The translations under genes were made by a program, and so were the position numbers. Under the pieces are notes generated by a model. That model was given only the letters and a program-made list of their open reading frames with translations. It searched no databases and was not told the origin of the DNA. Shown here piece by piece: positions 1-4,899 of a DNA stretch of 7,074 bases (within the stretch, counting starts at the first letter, position 1; each line of letters begins with the position of its first letter). Source of the DNA: Pseudomonadota bacterium (lineage in GTDB: Bacteria > SAR324 > XYD2-FULL-50-16 > JAHJRI01); NCBI GenBank assembly GCA_022360105.1, contig JAKSDL010000022.1, positions 1 through 7,074 on the forward strand, given 5' to 3'.

Positions 1-258
1 CTTTTGGGAATGTTTGCATATGCTGCCTGCATAGTATTTTGGTTAGCGGCAAGATTTGATGTTTGGAGTCAAAAAAAACTTTTTGTTGTATCAGCCTGGG
101 CGTGTTCGGTCATTGCGGTTTGCTTTTTTGTTTATTTAACTTTTTTGGAACCTTTTGTCATCGGTGCAACCTGCATTTGGTGTGTTACATCTGCCACCAT
201 CACTACAATTACCGCCTTAGTCGCTACAAAACCGGCATTAGCCGCAGTACACTCTTAA
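1..258 (+). CDS. VKOR-family membrane protein, 3' end only
   Basis: This is the last 85 codons of a gene that starts left of the window; the frame is open from base 1 and stops at TAA 256-258. The visible part is almost entirely hydrophobic, with about three membrane segments (residues 3-17, 27-47 and 51-75 of the visible part). The last one carries a C-x-x-C pair in the context ATCIWCVTSA (Cys58 and Cys61), which is the signature of vitamin K epoxide reductase homologues. In bacteria these quinone-linked inner-membrane enzymes use the CxxC pair to reoxidise a DsbA-like partner and so drive disulfide formation in the periplasm. The second conserved Cys pair and any fused thioredoxin domain would lie upstream and cannot be seen. 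The protein ends soon after the last helix, so there is no C-terminal thioredoxin fusion. The family call is good; the exact partner is unknown. Confidence 0.75.
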   Translation, partial: LLGMFAYAACIVFWLAARFDVWSQKKLFVVSAWACSVIAVCFFVYLTFLEPFVIGATCIWCVTSATITTITALVATKPALAAVHS

Positions 259-498
259 GTTCACCTGCCTCCAAGTTTTTTTTAAATATGACTTAAGACT
301 GCAGTTCCTCAATTCTGCTGTTTAGAGCGAGGGATACAAACATCGGGTTAATCTGGCTGAACAGTTAATAATCCAGCCGGTAGGCCTAAGCCCTTTTCAA
401 ACAGGGCTCTCCGATATGTTAACGGTTAGATTGGCACTTTCCGCTGTCGGCAACAAGCCGCAAGAGTTAGTAAATGGGATATCGCTGGTCAAATTTTG
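259..498. other. Convergent gap without a gene
   Basis: This gap separates the stops of two converging genes. Stop codons are frequent and I see no coding frame or tRNA. A T-rich run (about 276-284) follows the VKOR stop but has no GC-rich stem in front of it. The only clear structure is the 6-bp hairpin at 389-408, listed separately. A short G+C-richer stretch around 450-472 can form a CGGC/GCCG mini-stem, which is too short to mean much. Confidence 0.6.
389..408. terminator. Small hairpin between convergent genes, possible weak terminator
   Basis: AGCCCT (389-394) and AGGGCT (403-408) are perfect inverted arms around an 8-base loop. The stem lies about 90 bases past the STAS stop on the minus strand and about 130 bases past the VKOR stop on the plus strand. 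No T run follows on either strand, so intrinsic termination would be poor; a processing or Rho-associated end is equally possible. Confidence 0.3.
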
Positions 499-843
499 TT
501 ATTGACCAAAACACAGCCAATTATGATAGGAATATCCAACATCTTCAACTGCGCTGGTAAATGCAATTGGACAGATTCCCTCAAGATGGACTGGTTTGTT
601 GGATCTATGAAGTGATTCGCAAGTAGTGTACAACGCTTCGATGCATGAAACATCGACAGCAGTGACATTTTCAAGATTTAACTTGAAGTAGTCGACGGCA
701 TTCGCTGAATTTTCGACGGTAGCCTTGAATTCTCTGGTTTTCTTTTCAGTTAGGGCCCCTGAAATTTTCAAAGAACCTGTGCATGAACCCTCATCAATGG
801 AAAAATCTACGCTTGAAGTCAGCGAATGTAGTTGTTCGAACAT
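499..843 (-). CDS. STAS-domain protein (anti-sigma-factor-antagonist type)
   Basis: This encodes a 114-residue soluble protein that is essentially one STAS domain. STAS proteins of this size act as switch partners for anti-sigma factors or sensor complexes, or as small subunits of membrane complexes. Residues 24-30 (SLKISGA) fit the first core strand. Residues 51-72 (about DYFKLNLENVTAVDVSCIEAL) fit the strand and loop that normally read 'v.ldls.v..iDSSGl..L', and 84-90 (PVHLEGI) the next strand. At the conserved DSSG loop this protein reads DVSC (64-67), so the position of the phosphorylated Ser in SpoIIAA appears to be Val65, with Ser66 next to it. The frame could open at a TTG at 867, but AGGAGG at 851-856 sits 7 bases before the ATG at 841-843 and would be read through by the longer form, so the ATG is preferred. 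No kinase or anti-sigma gene is next to it. Family confidence is moderate to good; the partner is unknown. Confidence 0.72.
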   Translation of the reverse strand: MFEQLHSLTSSVDFSIDEGSCTGSLKISGALTEKKTREFKATVENSANAVDYFKLNLENVTAVDVSCIEALYTTCESLHRSNKPVHLEGICPIAFTSAVEDVGYSYHNWLCFGQ

Positions 844-850
844 GGCATTG

Positions 851-856
851 CCTCCT
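851..856 (-). promoter_or_regulatory. Ribosome binding site of the STAS gene
   Basis: A perfect AGGAGG on the minus strand lies 7 bases before the ATG at 843. It settles the start of the STAS gene against the longer TTG-initiated reading, in which these bases would encode Ser-Gly-Gly. Confidence 0.85.
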
Positions 857-863
857 GATTCAT

Positions 864-1010
864 TCAAACATTCAATTTTGAAAATTCTGCATCTATCTTA
901 GAAACACCGGAAGAAATATAAACTTGAGAACGGCCGTTGCTCTTTACTAACCATCCGTTTTCCAGAATTAACAGATCCTGAATTAACTTTTTTATTGAAT
1001 CGGTCTTCAT
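864..1010 (-). CDS. Possible 48-residue small protein upstream of the STAS gene
   Basis: An ATG at 1008-1010 opens 48 codons ending in TGA at 864-866, only 20 bases before the STAS start and on the same strand. That spacing suggests one transcript. The predicted peptide is soluble and mixed in composition, beginning MKTDSIKKLIQDLL and ending in KLNV. Its first 20 residues could form an amphipathic helix, followed by an alternating segment around SNGRSQVYIS that could be a strand. It looks more like real protein than the A/T-rich flank. Against it, there is no good Shine-Dalgarno, only GATGATGAT before the ATG. The frame also continues upstream without a start for 12 codons to a TGA, so this could be the tail of a decayed longer gene. 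I recognise no family. Confidence 0.4.
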   Translation of the reverse strand: MKTDSIKKLIQDLLILENGWLVKSNGRSQVYISSGVSKIDAEFSKLNV

Positions 1011-1084
1011 TATTCGATCATCATCAGCAACCCGGATATTGATTTCTCAAAAATGATGAGTTTTAATCGGTTTTTATGATCGCA

Positions 1085-1113
1085 TAAATGGACAGCTCAA
1101 TAAATCATGTCAA
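1085..1113 (-). promoter_or_regulatory. Candidate sigma-70 promoter for the small ORF and STAS pair
   Basis: On the minus strand TTGACA (1108-1113) matches the -35 consensus exactly. The best -10 reading is ATTTAT (1084-1089, 18-base spacer) or CATTTA (1085-1090, 17-base spacer); both are poor matches to TATAAT. Transcription would start near 1077, giving a leader of roughly 65 bases before the ATG at 1010. TTGACA is common in A/T-rich DNA, so this is only a candidate. Confidence 0.35.
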
Positions 1114-1500
1114 AGTTAATCATTTGGAAAATTATTTCTGGAAATTGGATAAGTCACTTTTTATTTTGATCAGATATTTTTGATCTATTTTACACCTTCA
1201 AATACCCTTTTTCGAGATTTTTTTTTCGTTAACTGGCAAAACATAGTGAACGGTTAAAAGGTAAAATTAATGATTTTTTAAAATGTCTTTTTATTTCATA
1301 TCTTTGAACAAAGCATCCGGAATTTACACTGTGGAAAAAATGTTGCGAACAGTGAAAAGAAAAACGCCAAAATCACCCAAAGTAATCGAAATTTTGGAAT
1401 TTAATTCAGGGAGGAACTTCCTAAACCAGTCTGTAAGTAGCTGTAGATAAAGAAGCTATACAAGTGTCTAATGATTTAGGGGAGATAAGAGAGAAAAATA

Positions 1501-1537
1501 ATCGAAAATGTTACATTTTAAACAGACAATTTTCGAT
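1501..1537. repeat. 9-bp inverted repeat downstream of the SPOR gene
   Basis: ATCGAAAAT (1501-1509) and ATTTTCGAT (1529-1537) are perfect inverted arms around a 19-base spacer. On the minus strand they lie 40-75 bases past the SPOR stop, where a terminator would be expected. The stem has only two G:C pairs and a long loop, so it would be weak RNA structure; a DNA-binding site is the other reading. Confidence 0.35.
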
Positions 1538-1576
1538 CATTTTCTGACATATAAATGAGGAAACAAAACAAGGAAA

Positions 1577-2398
1577 TTAGATTTTACGAGTGATCACTGA
1601 TGACTCATATTCCGGGTTTTCCTTAAGCCTTTTATGAATCGAATTGGCTTTTGATTTATTGAAGGGTCCGGTATAGAAGGAATTTACTCGGTAATAAGTT
1701 GTTTTCGGCTTGATTTCAAATTCAATTTTCAGTTTTGGATATAAGTCCATTAAATCAGCTTTCACTCTGAGGCCAGTGTCTTCTTTTGGAAATTGTCCAA
1801 GCGAGATTTTGTAGCGATTCTTTACCTTAACCATAAAGGGATCACCTTTAACTACCGGTTCCTGTTTTAATGCTTCAATTTTGGCTTTAGCGGCAACCCT
1901 TGTGAAAACGGTTGAAGATATTAATTCGTAATAACGGGTTTTCCTTTTGCTTTCTTTTTTAGTAAATGGCAGACGCTCTCGTTTTAAGAATTTGGAAACC
2001 TCCTGCTGACAGGTGATATTGATGCAGTCTTCAACTTTCACGTAATATCCCCCCCGGGAACTATAATCCAGTTCAACATCAAGCCCTCCAGTTCCCGTGT
2101 TTTCTCCTTCCAACTCGATAATGGAGGGTGATAGTTCACCCGACTTGGTATCTCCCTCTTCATCGCTTAGAAAGCTGGTTTTCAGTTCAGAAACATAATC
2201 GACAGATTTAGAAAAATATTCTTTTGGTTTAGATACAATTTCGGGATTTGGTAAATACCCGGCGACTTTTTGATCCAGCCCAAAGTAATAAACTCCGAAT
2301 ATTGCTGCTATAAGTACAATAAGAATTAGAAATATCCATTTTAATTTCCCAGATTTTTTTCCGCTTTTCTTTTTTTTACCAGCCTTTTTTTCTGCCAT
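1577..2398 (-). CDS. Single-pass membrane protein with two tandem SPOR-like folds
   Basis: The 273-residue protein starts with a very Lys-rich cytoplasmic tail (residues 1-20). One membrane helix follows (20-39, WIFLILIVLIAAIFGVYYF), so it is anchored type II with the rest in the periplasm. Residues 41-115 are an acidic, low-complexity linker. Residues 117-272 can be read as two consecutive beta-alpha-beta-beta-alpha-beta units. Unit one has YYVKVEDC, helix 131-140, YYELIS and helix 166-178. Unit two has RYKISLGQF (195-203), helix 206-220, KIEFEI, TYYRVNSFYTGPF (234-246) and helix 248-260. The second matches the usual SPOR pattern 'y.VqvG.F...A..l...L' best. SPOR domains bind denuded septal peptidoglycan, and proteins with this layout (FtsN, DamX, DedD type) act at the division septum. 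Unit one contains the only two cysteines, C124 and C130, which could form a disulfide. The start is set by the ATG at 2396-2398; its ribosome site is weak. The SPOR call is from pattern, not a search. Confidence 0.65.
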   Translation of the reverse strand: MAEKKAGKKKKSGKKSGKLKWIFLILIVLIAAIFGVYYFGLDQKVAGYLPNPEIVSKPKEYFSKSVDYVSELKTSFLSDEEGDTKSGELSPSIIELEGENTGTGGLDVELDYSSRGGYYVKVEDCINITCQQEVSKFLKRERLPFTKKESKRKTRYYELISSTVFTRVAAKAKIEALKQEPVVKGDPFMVKVKNRYKISLGQFPKEDTGLRVKADLMDLYPKLKIEFEIKPKTTYYRVNSFYTGPFNKSKANSIHKRLKENPEYESSVITRKI

Positions 2399-2701
2399 GA
2401 TTGTGCTCTTTTAACTCACTAGTCAGCTTGCTTTGTCATGAAGGAACATCCGAAAATATGGGGTGAATGCTACAAACACATGAGATTTTGCATCGAATTT
2501 CAACCTGCTTTTGTCAAACGTCAATTAAACCGGATGCCAATTCCTATTTGATTGAATTTTCTTCATTATAACATACCTACCAGTAATTGGAAAAATCTTC
2601 AAGAAACAGGTTTTATCAGACGGGACAGTATATCACTATCTTTTCTCGGAGATTTAGGCAATAAAATAACCACCTGATTTGTTTAAATTAAATCGAAATT
2701 T

Positions 2702-2732
2702 GGTGTTTGGAGATCTTCTTATGTGAAACACC
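2702..2732. repeat. Inverted repeat, 7-bp arms
   Basis: GGTGTTT (2702-2708) pairs perfectly with AAACACC (2726-2732) across a 17-base loop that itself contains the palindrome AGATCT. No T run follows on either strand, so it is not a plain terminator. Confidence 0.35.
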
Positions 2733-2771
2733 CGTGCGAGCAAAGCAAATTTTCAAACTGTATTGATCTTC

Positions 2772-2883
2772 AGTTAAGCAATGCATGGTGCAAATTTCAC
2801 TCGGTCTACCGGGAGAACATGAAAAAACTATATCTAAAAAATTGGGACTGCCTTCAACCCCAACCTCATTTAGTTAAGCAATG
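2772..2883. repeat. 12-bp direct repeat AGTTAAGCAATG, 100-bp period
   Basis: The 12-mer occurs at 2772-2783 and again at 2872-2883. The sequence between the copies is not repeated. A chance 12-bp match within an 800-bp A/T-rich stretch is unlikely but not negligible. A paired protein-binding site is one reading. Confidence 0.35.
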
Positions 2884-2945
2884 TTGACCGGATAGGTGTC
2901 ATTCTGATCATAAGAAGAGAAACCTGCAGCTTCGAAAAAAGAATC

Positions 2946-2983
2946 TCCTGAGGGTTCAGACAGATCCTTCGCAACGCTCAGGA
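2946..2983. repeat. Inverted repeat, 7-bp arms
   Basis: TCCTGAG (2946-2952) and CTCAGGA (2977-2983) are perfect inverted arms. The 24-base loop contains a GG...CC pair that could extend the fold. With four G:C pairs the stem is more stable than most in this region. It could be part of a non-coding RNA or of the leader of the downstream gene. Confidence 0.35.
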
Positions 2984-3126
2984 CACGTAATCTCAATCCT
3001 CTTAATTAAATGACATTGCCTTAAACCCTGCCAGATGTATGGCCGATTTTGATCAAACATGGTAGCTTGCTCTTAAACGTGGATCAATCGATTTGGCTGG
3101 GTTTCAAAAAAACAGGCTAAAGTTTC

Positions 3127-3167
3127 GGTTCGATTTTGCCGATAAAGTATCAAAGAAAATCCGAACC
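3127..3167 (+). promoter_or_regulatory. Stem-loop in the 5' leader of the two-TM protein gene
   Basis: GGTTCGATTTT (3127-3137) pairs with AAAAT-c-CGAACC (3156-3167). This gives an 11-bp stem with one bulged C at 3161 and an 18-base loop. The loop holds its own small hairpin, GATA-aag-TATC (3141-3151). An alternative and mutually exclusive pairing is TCGG (3125-3128) with CCGA (3139-3142). The stem ends 8 bases before the AGGAGGT ribosome site, a position where folding could affect initiation. No known riboswitch is recognised. Confidence 0.45.
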
Positions 3168-3175
3168 AAGATGTC

Positions 3176-3182
3176 AGGAGGT
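3176..3182 (+). promoter_or_regulatory. Strong ribosome binding site
   Basis: AGGAGGT lies 5 bases before the ATG at 3188 and is a full match to the anti-Shine-Dalgarno. It favours Met1 over the nearby in-frame Met4. Confidence 0.85.
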
Positions 3183-3187
3183 AAATC

Positions 3188-3970
3188 ATGAGACGCATGA
3201 ACTCCGCGACTGTGTTTATGATAGCATTGGTATTGCTGATCGGCGCATTGTCGCTAGGTAGTTTTACTTTTTTGAATCAGATGAATTCAAACTATGTGTT
3301 GATTCAAAGAGGCAACCAGCCAGTAAAGTATGTTTTAAATCACTTCAAATACACCCAGAATAAAAGAGGGTTTATCTTTTCGGTTACCTTTTTGGTATCA
3401 GCAGCAAGTATTTTGATAATGATTGCCCTGCCTTCAGTGGAAATAAAAATAAAGGCAAAACCTGCTGATGTTCCACAACCTGTGCGAGCCGAAAGGGAAG
3501 ACAGCGCGATATCTGCCGTCATTGAACCTTCTAAAGAGAGAGAGACCCCTTCAGTTCCAGCCGAAGAACCTCCGTTAATTCAACCTGCAGAGAAGCCGGA
3601 AGCACCCGCTGAACCGCCTGCCGAAATTATCGAAACGGTAGAGGAAATCAGCGCTGACTTTGAAGATATAACTGAAGGAGAGGATGACGTGGTGTATGGA
3701 ACCGGAGCTATCTCAGATGCTGCAATAATGCACTTTGTCCACAAATTCCCGGATAGCGCACTAAAATTCCTGTTCCGAAAACAACTGGATGGTAAAGCAT
3801 TAACCAACGTAGAAGAATCAATTTACCAGGAATGGGAAAACAGAAACCTCACCAGGGGAAAAGTGAAAGGGTATATTCTGACCTTAATGGACTGGAAGGA
3901 ATTCCCGAAGAAACCGCTTTATGAAACCTGGAAAGAAATCAGGGATCATATTTACGAAAACGTGGATTAA
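3188..3970 (+). CDS. Two-TM protein with Pro/Glu-rich linker and unknown C-terminal domain
   Basis: I do not recognise this 260-residue protein. It has two membrane segments, residues 7-29 and 61-82. Between them is a short basic loop (30-60) with several Lys and Asn. Residues 90-150 form a flexible linker rich in Pro, Glu and Ala, with repeated PAE/PAEPP/PSVPAEEPP elements, and 150-167 are strongly acidic. The C-terminal domain (about 169-260) looks compact and mainly helical, with an aromatic-rich end: FLFRKQLDGKALTNVEESIY, then WENRNL, LMDWKEF, YETWKEIRDHIYENVD. By the positive-inside rule the basic inter-helix loop is cytoplasmic, which would put both the N-terminus and the C-terminal domain outside the inner membrane. 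This is tentative, since the residues before helix one (MRRMN) are basic too. The Pro-rich linker is of a length that could cross part of the periplasm, as in TonB-type or SPOR-type proteins. It has its own strong ribosome site and a structured leader, and no operon partner. Confidence 0.8.
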   Translation: MRRMNSATVFMIALVLLIGALSLGSFTFLNQMNSNYVLIQRGNQPVKYVLNHFKYTQNKRGFIFSVTFLVSAASILIMIALPSVEIKIKAKPADVPQPVRAEREDSAISAVIEPSKERETPSVPAEEPPLIQPAEKPEAPAEPPAEIIETVEEISADFEDITEGEDDVVYGTGAISDAAIMHFVHKFPDSALKFLFRKQLDGKALTNVEESIYQEWENRNLTRGKVKGYILTLMDWKEFPKKPLYETWKEIRDHIYENVD

Positions 3971-3992
3971 TCCCTGTCTTACCTGAAATTCA

Positions 3993-4023
3993 ATTCCCAG
4001 ACCGACACACCCGGTCTGGGAAT
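3993..4023. terminator. Bidirectional hairpin terminator between convergent genes
   Basis: ATTCCCAGACCG (3993-4004) and CGGTCTGGGAAT (4012-4023) are perfect 12-bp inverted arms around a 7-base loop. They lie 22 bases after the stop of the two-TM gene and 4 bases after the lexA stop on the other strand, as expected for a shared terminator. Neither side has a real T run, so the stem may act with Rho or mainly protect the 3' ends. Confidence 0.75.
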
Positions 4024-4027
4024 ACCT

Positions 4028-4666
4028 CTAATATTGCCTCAAGACTCCTACCACAACGCCATGAATGGAAATCTCCCGTGGGTCTACATAGATAGGTTCC
4101 ATTGAGAAATTCGCAGGCTGAAGCCTAATTCTCTCACCTTCGTGATAGTACTTTTTAACAGTCGCTTCCTTATGATTCACCATGGCAATTACCATGTCGC
4201 CGTTATCTGCATAATTACGGTGCTCAACAATAACGAAATCACCATCACAGATACATTCCTCCACCATTGAATTTCCCTGGACTTTCAAAACATAGGATTT
4301 TTCTGGTTTCCGAATCATTGACTCCGGAAACTCCATGGTTTCATTTTCCAAAAAATGTTGTATCGGTTGCCCCGCGGCGACCTTTCCCATCAGGGGTAAT
4401 TCAATTAATCGGCTATCCTGGCTGGTAGCAGAAGATTGCTCCTGCCCGGAGAAATCATTTTTGAGAATGTGAATAGAACGTGAAATATTGTTCTCAAAAG
4501 TGATATAGCCTTTGTTTTTCAGATTATTGAGGTGTTTGTGCACACCTCCTGCTGATGCCAAATCAAAATGCGAAGCAATATCTCTGATACTAGGAGGATA
4601 ATGATTATCTTTAATATAGTTCTCTATATATTCCAGAATTTCCTGTTGTCGCTTTGTCAGTTTCAT
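4028..4666 (-). CDS. lexA: LexA, SOS-response repressor and self-cleaving peptidase
   Basis: The 212-residue product is a full-length LexA. Residues 1-68 form the winged-helix DNA-binding domain: MKLTKRQQEILEYI opens it, YPPSIRDIASHF is the first part of the helix-turn-helix and SAGGVHKHLNNLKNKGYI the recognition helix and turn. Residues 70-85 are the hinge. The cleavage site is Ala98-Gly99 in KVAAGQP. The S24 peptidase dyad is Ser133 in QGNSM and Lys171 in EATVKKY, and DGDFVIVE (141-148) is the usual strand between them. LexA represses DNA-damage genes as a dimer; RecA filaments on single-stranded DNA trigger self-cleavage. All key residues are present, so it should be functional. The start is fixed by family alignment even though the sequence before the ATG (CACAAGCCAAA) has no good ribosome site. 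Its own promoter carries a likely operator, so autoregulation is expected. Confidence 0.97.
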   Translation of the reverse strand: MKLTKRQQEILEYIENYIKDNHYPPSIRDIASHFDLASAGGVHKHLNNLKNKGYITFENNISRSIHILKNDFSGQEQSSATSQDSRLIELPLMGKVAAGQPIQHFLENETMEFPESMIRKPEKSYVLKVQGNSMVEECICDGDFVIVEHRNYADNGDMVIAMVNHKEATVKKYYHEGERIRLQPANFSMEPIYVDPREISIHGVVVGVLRQY

Positions 4667-4753
4667 TTTGGCTTGTGAGCTGGTGGTTAAGTTATCATTA
4701 AATTAATCAAAAAGGCGGGAAAATAAAAGAAACAAACTTACTCCTTTATTAAT

Positions 4754-4766
4754 GAACATATGTATC
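4754..4766. promoter_or_regulatory. Candidate LexA operator (SOS box) of the Gram-positive type
   Basis: GAACATATGTATC fits the Firmicutes and Actinobacteria SOS consensus CGAACRNRYGTTYG at nearly every position; the exceptions are the flanking C and one T read as A. It overlaps the proposed -10 of the lexA promoter, 88 bases before the lexA ATG, as expected for an autorepression site. No enterobacterial CTGT-N8-ACAG box is visible nearby. It lies in the spacer shared with the plus-strand gene at 4898, about 130 bases from it. Confidence 0.65.
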
Positions 4767-4785
4767 CTTTTCTTGACTATGTCAA
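4757..4785 (-). promoter_or_regulatory. Candidate lexA promoter
   Basis: On the minus strand TTGACA (4780-4785) is a perfect -35. A 16-base or 17-base spacer leads to ACATAT (4758-4763) or CATATG (4757-4762) as the -10, overlapping the SOS-type box. Transcription would begin near 4750, leaving a leader of about 84 bases. Confidence 0.6.
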
Positions 4786-4786
4786 G
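4772..4786. repeat. Perfect 6-bp inverted repeat over the lexA -35
   Basis: CTTGAC-tat-GTCAAG is a perfect inverted repeat with a 3-base centre. It contains a TTGAC on each strand, so the lexA -35 lies in one arm and a possible plus-strand -35 (TTGACT, 4774-4779) in the other. It could be a binding site for another dimeric regulator or a by-product of back-to-back promoters. Confidence 0.4.
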
Positions 4787-4893
4787 CTATTTCTTTCAAA
4801 TTCTGAATTTTAAGCTGAAAAAATCATTATCATAATAAACGTTTTGTTCACCTGATTGTCGAATCCATTTTCCTGTATGATTTGACAAATCCA

Positions 4894-4899
4894 TATAAT
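4894..4899 (+). promoter_or_regulatory. Possible -10 element (TATAAT) at the start of the exported-protein gene
   Basis: A perfect TATAAT lies here and overlaps the first possible ATG (4898-4900). The hexamer 17 bases upstream (TCCTGT, 4871-4876) is a poor -35. If this is a real -10, the transcript begins near 4906 and translation must start later, for example at the ATG at 4967. A/T-rich DNA makes a chance match plausible. Confidence 0.3.

Larger units (their letters stand above)
1011..1576. other. A/T-rich intergenic stretch without a convincing gene
   Basis: About 566 bases lie between the start of the small ORF (minus) and the stop of the SPOR gene (minus). The DNA is very A/T-rich, with T and A runs around 1219-1228 and 1271-1283. 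TTTTGATC occurs twice 14 bases apart (1164-1171 and 1178-1185). AGGAA-c-TTCCT at 1414-1424 is a short inverted repeat. A 55-codon plus-strand frame (1283-1450) is open but has no ribosome site or recognisable content. The right end holds the inverted repeat at 1501-1537. The minus-strand promoter candidate at 1085-1113 also lies here. Confidence 0.6.
2399..3187. other. 789-bp divergent intergenic region with several inverted and direct repeats
   Basis: This unusually long gap lies between two diverging genes and must carry both promoters, though I cannot point to a convincing pair. TTGACA occurs on the minus strand at 2512-2517 without a good -10. No frame longer than about 15 codons has a ribosome site. 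Perfect 7-bp inverted arms occur at 2702-2708/2726-2732 and at 2946-2952/2977-2983. The 12-mer AGTTAAGCAATG occurs twice, exactly 100 bases apart. The stem-loop at 3127-3167 sits just before the ribosome site of the next gene. An undescribed small RNA or a long structured leader is possible; nothing here matches an RNA family I know. Confidence 0.5.

Noticed and set aside
432..450. TGGCAC followed by a GC, resembling a sigma-54 promoter
   Set aside because: The GG to GC spacing is 8 instead of the required 10 bases, and no gene lies downstream on that strand.
489..674. Minus-strand frame of 61 codons
   Set aside because: It lies in another frame of the STAS gene, which has the strong ribosome site and domain pattern.
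1283..1450. Plus-strand frame of 55 codons starting MSFYFISLNK and ending in SSCR
   Set aside because: There is no ribosome site at the right distance, the flanks are very A/T-rich, and the sequence matches nothing I know; open by chance is the simplest reading.
2512..2517. TTGACA on the minus strand as promoter of the SPOR gene
   Set aside because: At 17-18 bases spacing the -10 would read GATGCA or ATGCAA, too far from TATAAT to report as a promoter.
2940..2990. GGTTCAGACAGATCC as a possible tRNA T-arm
   Set aside because: It lacks the GGTTCRANYCC core, and no acceptor or anticodon stem can be built around it.
3340..3807. Two minus-strand frames opposite the two-TM gene
   Set aside because: They are antisense to a gene with a perfect ribosome site; their Ser/Ala-rich composition is the mirror of the Pro/Glu linker.
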